Positions 7,708-15,419 of a stretch of 64,000 nucleotides of DNA are shown here, one piece after another. Both the position numbers and the translations under genes were made by a program. Positions within the stretch are counted from its first letter, which is position 1; the number at the start of each line of letters is the position of its first letter. Source of the stretch: an uncultured Mediterraneibacter sp. (GTDB lineage: Bacteria; Bacillota; Clostridia; Lachnospirales; Lachnospiraceae); assembly GCA_944377745.1 (NCBI GenBank), contig CALWFV010000001.1, positions 248,001 to 312,000 on the forward strand, in the 5' to 3' direction. A model generated the notes under the pieces. The model saw nothing but the letters and a program-made list of their open reading frames with translations. It was not told the origin of the DNA and made no database searches.

Positions 7708-8100
7708 ATGATCACCATCGATTACCAGAGCAAGCTCCCCCTGTACGAACAGATCGCGGGGAGGTTCCAGGCCCTGATCCTGCGCGGGGTCCTTCCGCCG
7801 GACCGGCAGATGCCGTCCGTGCGCTCCCTTGCCGTGGAGCTGTCCATCAATCCCAACACCATTCAGAAAGCATATTCCCTTCTGGAACATCAGGGGTATA
7901 TCTATTCTGTCAAGGGCAAAGGGAATTATGTGTCAGACGTCACCGCGTTGGCAGAGCAGAAAAGAAAACTCATTCTGAAGGAAACAGAGCGTCTCCTCTC
8001 CAGCGGAAAGGAAATGGGGATCGCGCGCTCGGAATACACCGCAGTCCTCGACAGGCTGTACGGGAAGGAGGATCCAGATGATCGAACTGAAAAACCTTGA
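7708..8100 (+). CDS. GntR-family transcriptional regulator, YtrA subfamily
   Basis: A 130-residue regulator with a winged-helix DNA-binding domain (residues 1-75: ITIDYQSKLPLYEQIAGRF, then MPSVRSLAVELSINPNTIQKAYSLLE) and a short helical C-terminus, the layout of the YtrA subfamily, which normally represses its adjacent ABC-transporter operon until an antibiotic or membrane stress occurs. AGAGGG precedes ATG. It overlaps the ABC ATPase gene by 23 bases. The perfect palindrome just upstream is its likely operator. Confidence 0.92.
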   Translation: MITIDYQSKLPLYEQIAGRFQALILRGVLPPDRQMPSVRSLAVELSINPNTIQKAYSLLEHQGYIYSVKGKGNYVSDVTALAEQKRKLILKETERLLSSGKEMGIARSEYTAVLDRLYGKEDPDDRTEKP

Positions 8101-8980
8101 CAAAACATTCCGGGACATCCACGCCGTGGACCATATATCCGGCTCCATCCGGGAAGGCATGGTGTTCGGCCTGATCGGTTCAAACGGTGCGGGCAAAAGC
8201 ACTCTCCTGCGCATGATCTCAGGCATTATCCGGCCTGACAGCGGAGAGGTCCTGGTGGACGGCAAACCGGTATACGAAAATCCTGAAATAAAATCACAGA
8301 TCTGTTTTTTGTCGGATTCACCTTACTATTTTCCAAATGCGGACATCCGGCAGATGCGGGACTACTACGCAATGATCTACCCGTCTTTTAACCGGAAAAT
8401 GTTTGATTCTCTGACAGAAAAATTCAAGCTGGAGCCCAAACGCAGGATCAGTTCCTTTTCCAAAGGAATGAAAAAACAGGTGTCGATCCTTCTAGGCATC
8501 TGTTCCGGCACCAGATACCTGCTCTGCGACGAGACCTTTGACGGACTGGACCCGGTGATCCGCCAGGCAGTGAAAAGTCTGTTTGCCTCGGAGATCATGA
8601 ACCGGGATTTCACTCCGGTGATCTCCTCCCACAACCTGCGGGAGCTTGAGGACATCTGCGACAGCATCGGGCTCCTTCACCAGGGAAAACTTCTGCTCAC
8701 ACAGGATCTGGATCAGATCAGGTGCAGCATCTGCAAACTCCAGTGCGTCATCCCCGACTCCCACAGGGAGCAGGAACTGATCCGCCGCCTGCGGATCCTC
8801 CGGATGGAGCGCACCGGCTCCCTTCTGACCCTGACCGTGCGGGGAGACCGCACAGAAGTTCTGAAACTGGCTCAGGCACAGAGTCCTCTTTTTGCGGAGG
8901 TCCTTCCCCTTACCCTGGAAGAAATATTTATCAGTGAAACGGAGGTGGCAGGCTATGACATTAAAGATTTCCTGCATTAA
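8078..8980 (+). CDS. ABC transporter ATP-binding protein
   Basis: A 300-residue ABC ATPase. Walker A GSNGAGKST (about residues 38-46), Q-loop CFLSDSPYY (an S where Q is usual, as in several YtrB-like ATPases), degenerate signature SSFSKGMKKQ, Walker B YLLCDETFDGLD with Glu, and switch His in SSHNLRELED. The C-terminal 85 residues form the small accessory domain common to YtrB/BcrA-type ATPases. It energises the adjacent membrane protein. Starts inside the GntR gene and overlaps the permease gene by 26 bases, so the three are translationally coupled. Confidence 0.92.
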   Translation: MIELKNLDKTFRDIHAVDHISGSIREGMVFGLIGSNGAGKSTLLRMISGIIRPDSGEVLVDGKPVYENPEIKSQICFLSDSPYYFPNADIRQMRDYYAMIYPSFNRKMFDSLTEKFKLEPKRRISSFSKGMKKQVSILLGICSGTRYLLCDETFDGLDPVIRQAVKSLFASEIMNRDFTPVISSHNLRELEDICDSIGLLHQGKLLLTQDLDQIRCSICKLQCVIPDSHREQELIRRLRILRMERTGSLLTLTVRGDRTEVLKLAQAQSPLFAEVLPLTLEEIFISETEVAGYDIKDFLH

Positions 8981-11072
8981 ACTGATCCGGGAGGATATCC
9001 GGCACAGAGGATGGGCGGCTGCGCTTTCCTGCATCGCGCTTTTTCTTCTGATGCCCGTATATGCCCTCCTTTATATGAGTACATTTTCCGATATTACACC
9101 TGAATCCTTTAACTATCAGTATCTGACGGACTTCTTTCCCGGACTGCTCAACGGAGGGAGTATACAGATTCTCGCTGTGGGGATCGCGGTACTTGCCATT
9201 CTCTTCGCACTTACCGGATTCGGATATATCCATTCCAGAGAGAAGCTGGATCTTTACCACTCTCTTCCCATAACCCGTTCACGCTGGTTTATATCCGAAT
9301 ATCTGTCCGGGCTGCTTCTGTTTCTTGTTCCCTATCTGATCTGCTCCGGACTGACTCTTGCTGCCGGGGCTTCCAGGGGGATCATGTCGCCGGAGCTCGC
9401 CCTGCGGTGCGCCGAGGCAGTTGTTGGAGGGATCCTTGCCTACCTCGTTATTTACAGTGGCTGCCTCCTTGCCGTCATGCTGACCGGAAGGACTGTTATA
9501 GGGCTTCTTGCTTCCGTTGTCATCATCGTGCTTCCGTTCATAATGCTGACATTATTTTCCGCTCTTCAGTCCGCCTTTTTCAAGAGCTACTACACGGCAG
9601 GTGTTCCGCTGGCCCAGAAACTTGCAGACTACCTTTCTCCGCTTGGGACTTTTTCTGAGCTGATCACTCAGAGCAGCGCCGGACACCTGACTTTTTCACT
9701 CCTGGCATCCGCAGTCGTCATGGCTTCGCTGCTGACCGTGATCTCCCTTTTTCTGTATAGGATCTATCCTTCAGAAGCCGCAGGGAGCGCCATCGCATTT
9801 CCGGTCATTGCACCGGTGCTGAAAGTCATCATCTGCATCCCCGCCTCCGTATTCGCCGGTCTTATGCTCAGGACGCTGATGGGGATTACAGACAATAATC
9901 TGATCTGTCTGATCAGTCTTCTTGCCTCTGTAGTAGTCTGCGCCTTTATCGAGTTTATCTACACGGCAGATCTGAGGCTCCTACTGAGAAACTGGCGTTC
10001 TACTCTTGTTTCCGTTGCCGGTGTACTGGTCATCCTGTGTATCTTCCGGTTCGATCTGACCGGATACGACACTTACCTGCCTGCCGAAGACCGGATCGAG
10101 GGCATAAGCTTTTATCCCGACTCCTTTTCCAGTTATTTTTCTTATCCTGACACAAATTTCCCTTCCGAAGCCAATCTGGGATATTATGTGCCGGATGAAG
10201 AGAAAGATCTGGTCTATACTCTGGCACAGTCCGGCATCGCCAATCTGGAAAACGGGATCACCGCAGATGATTTTTATAATGGGCAGGAAAGCCAGATTCC
10301 TGAGGACAGCCTCCCTGTGATCTTCCGTTATCGTCTTTCCGGCGGGCGCACCGTTTTAAGGCAGTATGCCGTAGAGCGGGAGAAAATATCAGAAACACTG
10401 ACACAGCTGATGGAAGACAATGAATACAGAAAGGATCTTTTCCCCGTATTCCATATTGACCGCGATACAGTCTCTGCAATTGAACTCAGCGATGTCTATG
10501 GACAATGGGAAAAACTGCAGCTGAATAAAGATCAGATAGATGCGCTGCTCGATGCATACGAAAAAGACGTTATGAAAATAAGCGCTGATACACTGATCAA
10601 TGAGACCCCCATCGGAGAACTCACCGTGGACTTTCCGTCCTCTGAAGGGATCGGGGAGCCCGATGTGATCGATCCGAGGTCAACCTACAGCAGTGCCGGT
10701 TATACAATGTCGGTTCCCATGCTGTACCTTTATCCGGAATACGAAAACACACTGCAGCTCCTGGAAGAGTACGGTCATCCGGTTCATACGGAAATCAATC
10801 CCGCAGATGTGGCTTCCGTCTCCCTCTCCCTTTCCCGTGAAACCCTTGAGGCCGGAACATATGACGATCTTATCTCATCCCTGTCAGCCTCAGCAGAGAG
10901 GACAGATTATGAAGACATTTCTGAGATCACTGTCACCTCAGAAGAAGACATCAGCCTGATGCTGGGAACTGTTCACGGATATTACAGCAGGATACTGGAT
11001 CTGGGATACAATTATACGAATTATCTGGATATCCAGTACAGAGATGGGAACTTCTACGGATATTCCTTCTGA
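8955..11072 (+). CDS. ABC transporter permease with large C-terminal extracytoplasmic region
   Basis: About 705 residues. The N-terminal half has a run of hydrophobic segments (for example WAAALSCIALFLLMPVYALLY, ILAVGIAVLAILFALTGFGY, LVIYSGCLLAVML) separated by short loops, including the HSREKLDLYHSLPITR block typical of YtrC-like permeases. Residues from about 365 to the end are soluble, acidic and Tyr/Ser-rich, probably outside the cell. The start is the ATG at 8955, with GGAGG nine bases upstream, rather than an upstream ATG inside the ATPase gene. The cargo is unknown; antimicrobial sensing or export is the usual guess for GntR-controlled pairs. Confidence 0.85.
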   Translation: MTLKISCIKLIREDIRHRGWAAALSCIALFLLMPVYALLYMSTFSDITPESFNYQYLTDFFPGLLNGGSIQILAVGIAVLAILFALTGFGYIHSREKLDLYHSLPITRSRWFISEYLSGLLLFLVPYLICSGLTLAAGASRGIMSPELALRCAEAVVGGILAYLVIYSGCLLAVMLTGRTVIGLLASVVIIVLPFIMLTLFSALQSAFFKSYYTAGVPLAQKLADYLSPLGTFSELITQSSAGHLTFSLLASAVVMASLLTVISLFLYRIYPSEAAGSAIAFPVIAPVLKVIICIPASVFAGLMLRTLMGITDNNLICLISLLASVVVCAFIEFIYTADLRLLLRNWRSTLVSVAGVLVILCIFRFDLTGYDTYLPAEDRIEGISFYPDSFSSYFSYPDTNFPSEANLGYYVPDEEKDLVYTLAQSGIANLENGITADDFYNGQESQIPEDSLPVIFRYRLSGGRTVLRQYAVEREKISETLTQLMEDNEYRKDLFPVFHIDRDTVSAIELSDVYGQWEKLQLNKDQIDALLDAYEKDVMKISADTLINETPIGELTVDFPSSEGIGEPDVIDPRSTYSSAGYTMSVPMLYLYPEYENTLQLLEEYGHPVHTEINPADVASVSLSLSRETLEAGTYDDLISSLSASAERTDYEDISEITVTSEEDISLMLGTVHGYYSRILDLGYNYTNYLDIQYRDGNFYGYSF

Positions 11073-11074
11073 TG

Positions 11075-11472
11075 TCCCGGGAGAATGGCTGGAGCTTTCT
11101 GATTGAAGGAATCCGAAAACAGCGGGAATGGAAGACGTATTCGCAGGAGAGGGGCATGGGCTCCGGTTCCGTTCCGAAAGCTAAGAAAATTCTAAAAACT
11201 CTGGGAACTGACTAAAAACAATCTGCAAGGCAACACAACTCGCTTACGCTCAAACAATATTGCCTTGCAGATTAACGTCAGTTTCCAGAGTTTTAACATT
11301 TTCTATCACTTTCTCCAAAGTCACCGGAATCCCACGCCCCTCTCCTGCGAAAGGTTTTCCAGCCCACCGTTTTCTGCGCTCCCCCCAAACGGCAGTCACA
11401 GCCATACCGGCAGGATCTTCAAAAGCGAATATCCCATCTGAAATTTTTCTCCAACCGGGCCGTTCCCCCGGG
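11075..11472. repeat. Giant imperfect palindrome (about 400 bp) after the ABC permease
   Basis: Begins three bases after the permease stop. Outer arms are CCCGGGAGAATGGCTGGAG on the left and its imperfect complement ending at 11472. Middle arms are ATTCGCAGGAGAGGGGC (about 11140-11156) against GCCCCTCTCCTGCGAA on the right. Inner arms are AACTCTGGGAACTGAC and AATCTGCAAGGCAA (11197-11233) against TTGCCTTGCAGATT and GTCAGTTTCCAGAGTT (11260-11295). The turn is at about 11235-11257. The right arm carries roughly 50 extra bases. No open frame of note lies inside. Transcribed from either side it would give a very long hairpin. Confidence 0.75.
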
Positions 11473-11508
11473 AGGCAGCGCGCGTCCCTCCCAGACGGTA
11501 AGGAATCA

Positions 11509-11692
11509 CTGAGATCTGCCGGCCGGATGCACCCAGCCGGGAAGGTATGCTGCCTGAGGACCGTTAAAACAATGCCGGCACTTAGGCCGCGTCCTTTGCG
11601 GCCTTACGTGTCTGCTGCATTGTTTTCCGAGCGGGAGCGTGTCCGAGGGCAGCAAACCTCCCCGGCGGACGCCCCTCGCCCACAGATCTCAG
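11509..11692. repeat. Stop-codon-flush palindrome, copy A
   Basis: Imperfect palindrome with ends CTGAGATCTG (11509-11518) and CAGATCTCAG (11683-11692); the right end includes the stop codon of the SpoIIE-family gene. Inner arms include AAAACAATGC against GCATTGTTTT. At the tip GGCCGC and GCGGCC enclose the loop GTCCTTT. Shares its tip architecture with copies at 16859-17066, 40035-40187 and 44948-45103. Bases 11473-11508 between this and the larger palindrome hold nothing recognisable. Confidence 0.8.
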
Positions 11693-12864
11693 TAATACCT
11701 CACCGTCACTCTCTTCTCCATCTCCTCCGCAGTCCTTACCAACTGCTCCACCAGATTCTGCCTCATGCTCAGATCAAAGTTGAGTTCTGTCTCCTTGTGC
11801 GCGTCATTGACTGCCATGCCCACGAAAAGGTTCAGTTCCGTGCACTCTTCGATCAGAAGTTTTGCAAGCCGTGATGCACCGTTATCCGCATCCAGTTCAT
11901 CGAAAAATTCCGCGTCAAATTCGCCCCGGACATATTTTTTCAGAAGTTTCAGGCATTTTCCAAGGGTCAGCACACCCTCGGTGACCAGATCGATCCCGTC
12001 GATCACCGCCGTGGGCGGCACATCCGGTCCGGCAGTGCTGATCTCTGTCACGATCTTTTTTCCCAGAACCCTTGCCGCGATATTAGCGCTGGTTCCCCCG
12101 GAGATAACTTTTTTCCCCTCAGCATGCATGAAATCATATATGATCCTCTCGTCATCCGCTTTCTTTGCGGGAGGTCCGGTGAAGATGCTGACCACCCGGC
12201 GCTCGATCACTCTCGCCACCGCCACGGTGGTATCATCCCCGGGCTTCTCCTCATACAGCTCATCGCACGCCTGGCAGAGCATCACCGCAAGGCGGGATGC
12301 CGACAAGGTTTTCTTCGTACATTTCAGTGTATACTCGGACATCGCCTCCCAGGTCCAGCCCTGAAGATTCAGGATGGAACCTGCTCCTGCATAGATCACC
12401 CCGTCGCTCATCAGAGTAAAACAGTCGTTCTTTTTCACCTGGAACCTGGATTCATGGACTTTTTTCCCCTCGATCTCCCGTACCTCATATGGATATTTCA
12501 CAATCTTTCCGTCACGGATAAACACACAGGATGGATTGTCAAACTCCGCCAGATACGCCTCGCCGCTGTGAAAGATCTGAATGATACTGAAGGCGGCGTA
12601 GGCGACCTTGCGGACCTTGCAGATCGGAAGTGTCTTTGCCACGGTCTCCACGCAGGACTCGATGGATGCGCCTTCCCGGAGCATGGTCCCCAGGATCTTG
12701 GACGTCAGAGTGGCAAGGATATTCGCCTTCACCCCGCTCCCCATACCGTCCGCAAGGATCACAATATCCGAATCTTCGGTCCTGAGCACCTCCACCTTAT
12801 CGCCGCAGAGTTCCTCTCCCTGTTTGTTCAGGCTTTTCCAGGACACATCGATACTGAAACTCAT
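11689..12864 (-). CDS. SpoIIE-family PP2C-type protein phosphatase
   Basis: A 391-residue SpoIIE/PP2C-fold serine phosphatase. Metal-binding motifs are in place: LADGMGSG (Asp near residue 39), FTLMSDGVIYA near residue 152 and PGDDTTVAV near residue 206. In SpoIIE-type partner switches such enzymes dephosphorylate an anti-anti-sigma protein. The last 170 residues (from about RRVVSIFTGPP) are a separate domain I do not recognise. It starts 12 bases after the hydrogenase-like sensor HydS, so the sensor and phosphatase almost certainly form one operon; a role in transmitting an H2 or redox signal is inferred from that. Its stop codon lies inside the end of a long palindrome. Confidence 0.88.
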   Translation of the reverse strand: MSFSIDVSWKSLNKQGEELCGDKVEVLRTEDSDIVILADGMGSGVKANILATLTSKILGTMLREGASIESCVETVAKTLPICKVRKVAYAAFSIIQIFHSGEAYLAEFDNPSCVFIRDGKIVKYPYEVREIEGKKVHESRFQVKKNDCFTLMSDGVIYAGAGSILNLQGWTWEAMSEYTLKCTKKTLSASRLAVMLCQACDELYEEKPGDDTTVAVARVIERRVVSIFTGPPAKKADDERIIYDFMHAEGKKVISGGTSANIAARVLGKKIVTEISTAGPDVPPTAVIDGIDLVTEGVLTLGKCLKLLKKYVRGEFDAEFFDELDADNGASRLAKLLIEECTELNLFVGMAVNDAHKETELNFDLSMRQNLVEQLVRTAEEMEKRVTVRYY

Positions 12865-12876
12865 ATCCTGCCCTCC

Positions 12877-14586
12877 TCACTCTTCCTCATTCAGGATGGA
12901 ATCCCGCAGCTTTGTCAACGTCACCTTTGTCTCCGCCGTGGTCTCCCCGAGAAGCCCGGCGATCTCCTGTGCAACCATCATCTGTTTTTCAATGACCTTC
13001 TGTGCCATCTCTACGGTTTCCACTTTCAGATTGTAGTGCTGCTCCTTTATCTTCTCCTCCCGGGTCACATCCTGAAACAGGACAAGTACGGCATCCAGAT
13101 CCGCGATATAGACAATGGTCTCCTCCGCAACGATCCTTCCCTGATCCAGACGGATCTTCTTGTGGAATACCGGTTCTCTTGTTAGGAGAGCGGTCTCGAT
13201 ATCCTCTGCCTCGATGAACTCGAAAATATATCTCTGCACCGCTTCATCGTGCCCCACGCCAAGCAGTTCCTGCCCCTTTTTATTACAATCCAGGATCCGC
13301 ATGTCATTTCCAATGATAAAGATCATGTTCGGCGTCATGTCCATGACAACATTGGACATAGACTCTGCCCGGGTCAATGCATAAGGCATGCACATGGTCA
13401 CTTCCGCCTTTCCCTGGAACACAGCCACGGCCTTCTCCCGGCAGGTAGAGTACCCGCAGGCGCCGCAGTTCAGTTCATCCTCTTTTGAATATTTTCCTGT
13501 GGACATCAGGATCCTTCGGATCTGTTCCTCGGTGGGCATCCGGTCATCCAGCCCCCGGTTTCCAAATTTCTTCGCGAGCTCTTCTGTACCCATATCCGGC
13601 AGGTCCCGGGCTGCTTTGTAGGAGATCCCGTTCTCGATTTTTACCTTTGTCTTCACATAGGATGTATTCCAGTGTGCGGAAGCGGGGCCTTTCGCACAGC
13701 CGCCCTCGCAGACATTTGCCTCGATAAAACAGTGGTCCAGCTCGCCTCTCCTGAGACATTCCAGCATCTCCATACAGTTCTCCAGGCCGTCCACGAACAC
13801 CTTGTGATATCCGTCCGCTTCTTCCTCTGTGATGACAGACTGGATCACGCCTCCGCTGACCGGGTAGAGCCGGTTGATCCTGGGGTTCGGATTCCCCATA
13901 GGTTTCTCCTCACAGGAACGAAGATCGATTCCCTCTCCTTTCAGCCACAGCGCAAGTTCTTCAAATGTCAGTATGGCATCCACCGCTCCCGTCACCCGGT
14001 CATCCCCTTCCGCCTCCTGTTTCTTGGCAATGCAGGGGCCCAGAAAGACCACTTTCGCGTCTGATCCGTAAATCTTCTTTATATAGCGTCCATGCGCGAT
14101 CATGGGGGATACCACCGGAGCCATCAGATTTGCACAGTCGGGATAGTATTTCTCGATCAGATCATTCACGCTGGGGCAGCATGTGGTGATGATATTCGGC
14201 ATCTTCCCCTCCCGAACCAGTTTCTTATACTCGTTCGTCACCAGAGCTGCGCCCTCCGCCGTCTCCCTGACCTCCGCAAATCCAAGTCTCTGCAACGCGT
14301 CAACCACCTGCCCCGGCCTGTCAAACTCCAGTACTCCCGCATAGGACGGTGCGATGGAGATCACGGTTCGGCATCCCCGGCGCAGGTATCCTTTCACCCG
14401 GTCCAGGTCACTGGCAAACGTCTTTGCGTTCTGGGGACAGACCTCCAGGCATCTTCCGCAGTTGATGCAGTGATCCACCATGATGCGCGCCTGCTCGTCC
14501 CGCACAGAGATCGCCTTCACCGCACAGTGACGGACACATTTGTAACAATGGCGGCATTTTGCGTCCTTAAAGTCTATGACTCTCAT
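12877..14586 (-). CDS. hydS: Sensory [FeFe]-hydrogenase with PAS domain (HydS type)
   Basis: A soluble 569-residue protein. Two [4Fe-4S] ferredoxin motifs (Cys 11/14/17/21 and 40/43/46/50) are followed by an H-cluster domain with TTCCPSV (Cys 136-137), GPCIAKKQE (Cys 185) and EANVCEGGCAKG (Cys 293, 297), then a CGACGYSTC...C Fe-S motif (374-399) and a PAS domain (about 412-520). This is the layout of the putative sensory hydrogenase HydS known from Ruminococcus albus. All H-cluster ligands are kept, but L1 lacks the usual PGW ending. The start is the ATG at 14586, nine bases after GGAGG; a GTG six bases earlier is too close. Operon with the SpoIIE phosphatase. H2 sensing is inference. Confidence 0.88.
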   Translation of the reverse strand: MRVIDFKDAKCRHCYKCVRHCAVKAISVRDEQARIMVDHCINCGRCLEVCPQNAKTFASDLDRVKGYLRRGCRTVISIAPSYAGVLEFDRPGQVVDALQRLGFAEVRETAEGAALVTNEYKKLVREGKMPNIITTCCPSVNDLIEKYYPDCANLMAPVVSPMIAHGRYIKKIYGSDAKVVFLGPCIAKKQEAEGDDRVTGAVDAILTFEELALWLKGEGIDLRSCEEKPMGNPNPRINRLYPVSGGVIQSVITEEEADGYHKVFVDGLENCMEMLECLRRGELDHCFIEANVCEGGCAKGPASAHWNTSYVKTKVKIENGISYKAARDLPDMGTEELAKKFGNRGLDDRMPTEEQIRRILMSTGKYSKEDELNCGACGYSTCREKAVAVFQGKAEVTMCMPYALTRAESMSNVVMDMTPNMIFIIGNDMRILDCNKKGQELLGVGHDEAVQRYIFEFIEAEDIETALLTREPVFHKKIRLDQGRIVAEETIVYIADLDAVLVLFQDVTREEKIKEQHYNLKVETVEMAQKVIEKQMMVAQEIAGLLGETTAETKVTLTKLRDSILNEEE

Positions 14587-14709
14587 TTGCACCTTCCTCC
14601 TTATGTCCCGTTCAGTTTTTCTATTAGCACCATTTTACCAGAGCCCTGTGGGAATATCCAGTAAAACCCCGGCACCCTGACCGTCACTGTGAATTTTATT
14701 CCTATCTGA

Positions 14710-14740
14710 TGAAACCTTTTGCCCTCCCGGCATTGTCTAA
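14710..14740 (+). promoter_or_regulatory. Probable ECF-sigma autoregulatory promoter
   Basis: TGAAACCTTTT (14710-14720) and TTGTCTAATAG (14734-14743) match the -35 (TGAAAC) and -10 (CGTC-like) pattern of Firmicute ECF sigma promoters at the expected distance. It lies about 75 bases upstream of the sigma start, with the inverted repeat ACCGTT-N4-AACGGT between them (about 14748-14763). A vegetative-type TATAAT at 14810-14815 lies too close to the start codon to serve it. Confidence 0.6.
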
Positions 14741-14813
14741 TAGATGTAACCGTTAAACAACGGTACAAAGCGTTGCAGCACAGATCCGCCGGAAAGGAGG
14801 AGGAAATGCTATA

Positions 14814-15356
14814 ATGGAACTCTCAAAGAGAAAGGAGGGGATCTCTCTGAAATACCTTGTCATCAAAGCCCAGAAAGGGGATGCCTAGGCATTCATCGAA
14901 CTGATTGAACGGAACAAGCAGAGCATGTACAAAGTGGCCCGGAGTTATTTTCAGAACGAGGAAGATATCGCGGATGCGCTTCAGGATACGATCGAGGCTT
15001 GTTACCGGTCCATACCGCATCTGGCAAATCCGAAATACTTCCGGACCTGGCTGATCCGCATCACGATCAATAAATGCATCGATATCATCCGCAAAAACAG
15101 ACGGGAACATCCGGTCGAGGAATTCCCGGAGCAGGGAGAGATCTGTATGGAACTGAAAAACTGTGAATTCAAGGAACTGATGCGCTCTCTCGACGAAAAA
15201 TACCGCACGGTCCTTCTTCTCTATTATGGAGAAGGCTTCAAGATCAGCGAGATCGCACAGCTTCTCGACATGGAAGAAAATACGGTAAAGACCCGTCTGA
15301 CCCGGGGACGAAAAAAATTCCGGGAGATCTGGTCCGCACAGAGCGCGGCGACCTGA
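14814..15356 (+). pseudogene. ECF-type RNA polymerase sigma factor interrupted by an amber codon
   Basis: The intact frame begins at ATG 14814 (GGAGGAGG about ten bases upstream) and reads MELSKRKEGISLKYLVIKAQ, then KGDA, then TAG at 14886-14888 (codon 25), then AFIELIERNKQSMYKVAR and on to the end without further stops. Region 2 (DIADALQDTIEACYR, TWLIRITINKCIDIIR) and region 4 (YRTVLLLYYGEGFKISEIAQLLDMEENTVKTRLTRGRKKF) are complete. An internal ATG at 14925 could start a protein of 143 residues lacking the first helix of region 2, but it has no good ribosome site. It is a recent nonsense mutation, suppressed stop, or restart. The promoter and anti-sigma partner are intact. Confidence 0.8.
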
Positions 15357-15419
15357 TACAGTATGTTGCCCGAAACAGATGTTATGATACAAGGCCATGA
15401 TCCGAAAGGAGGAATCATT

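Noticed and set aside
11075-11692. An insertion sequence or transposon remnant between the permease and SpoIIE genes
   Set aside because: No transposase fragment in any frame and no target-site duplication seen; the inverted repeats extend through the whole unit instead of marking its ends.
12124-13185. A 353-codon plus-strand open frame opposite the SpoIIE and HydS genes
   Set aside because: His/Arg/Leu-rich antisense reading of two clearly conserved genes; no domain or ribosome site.
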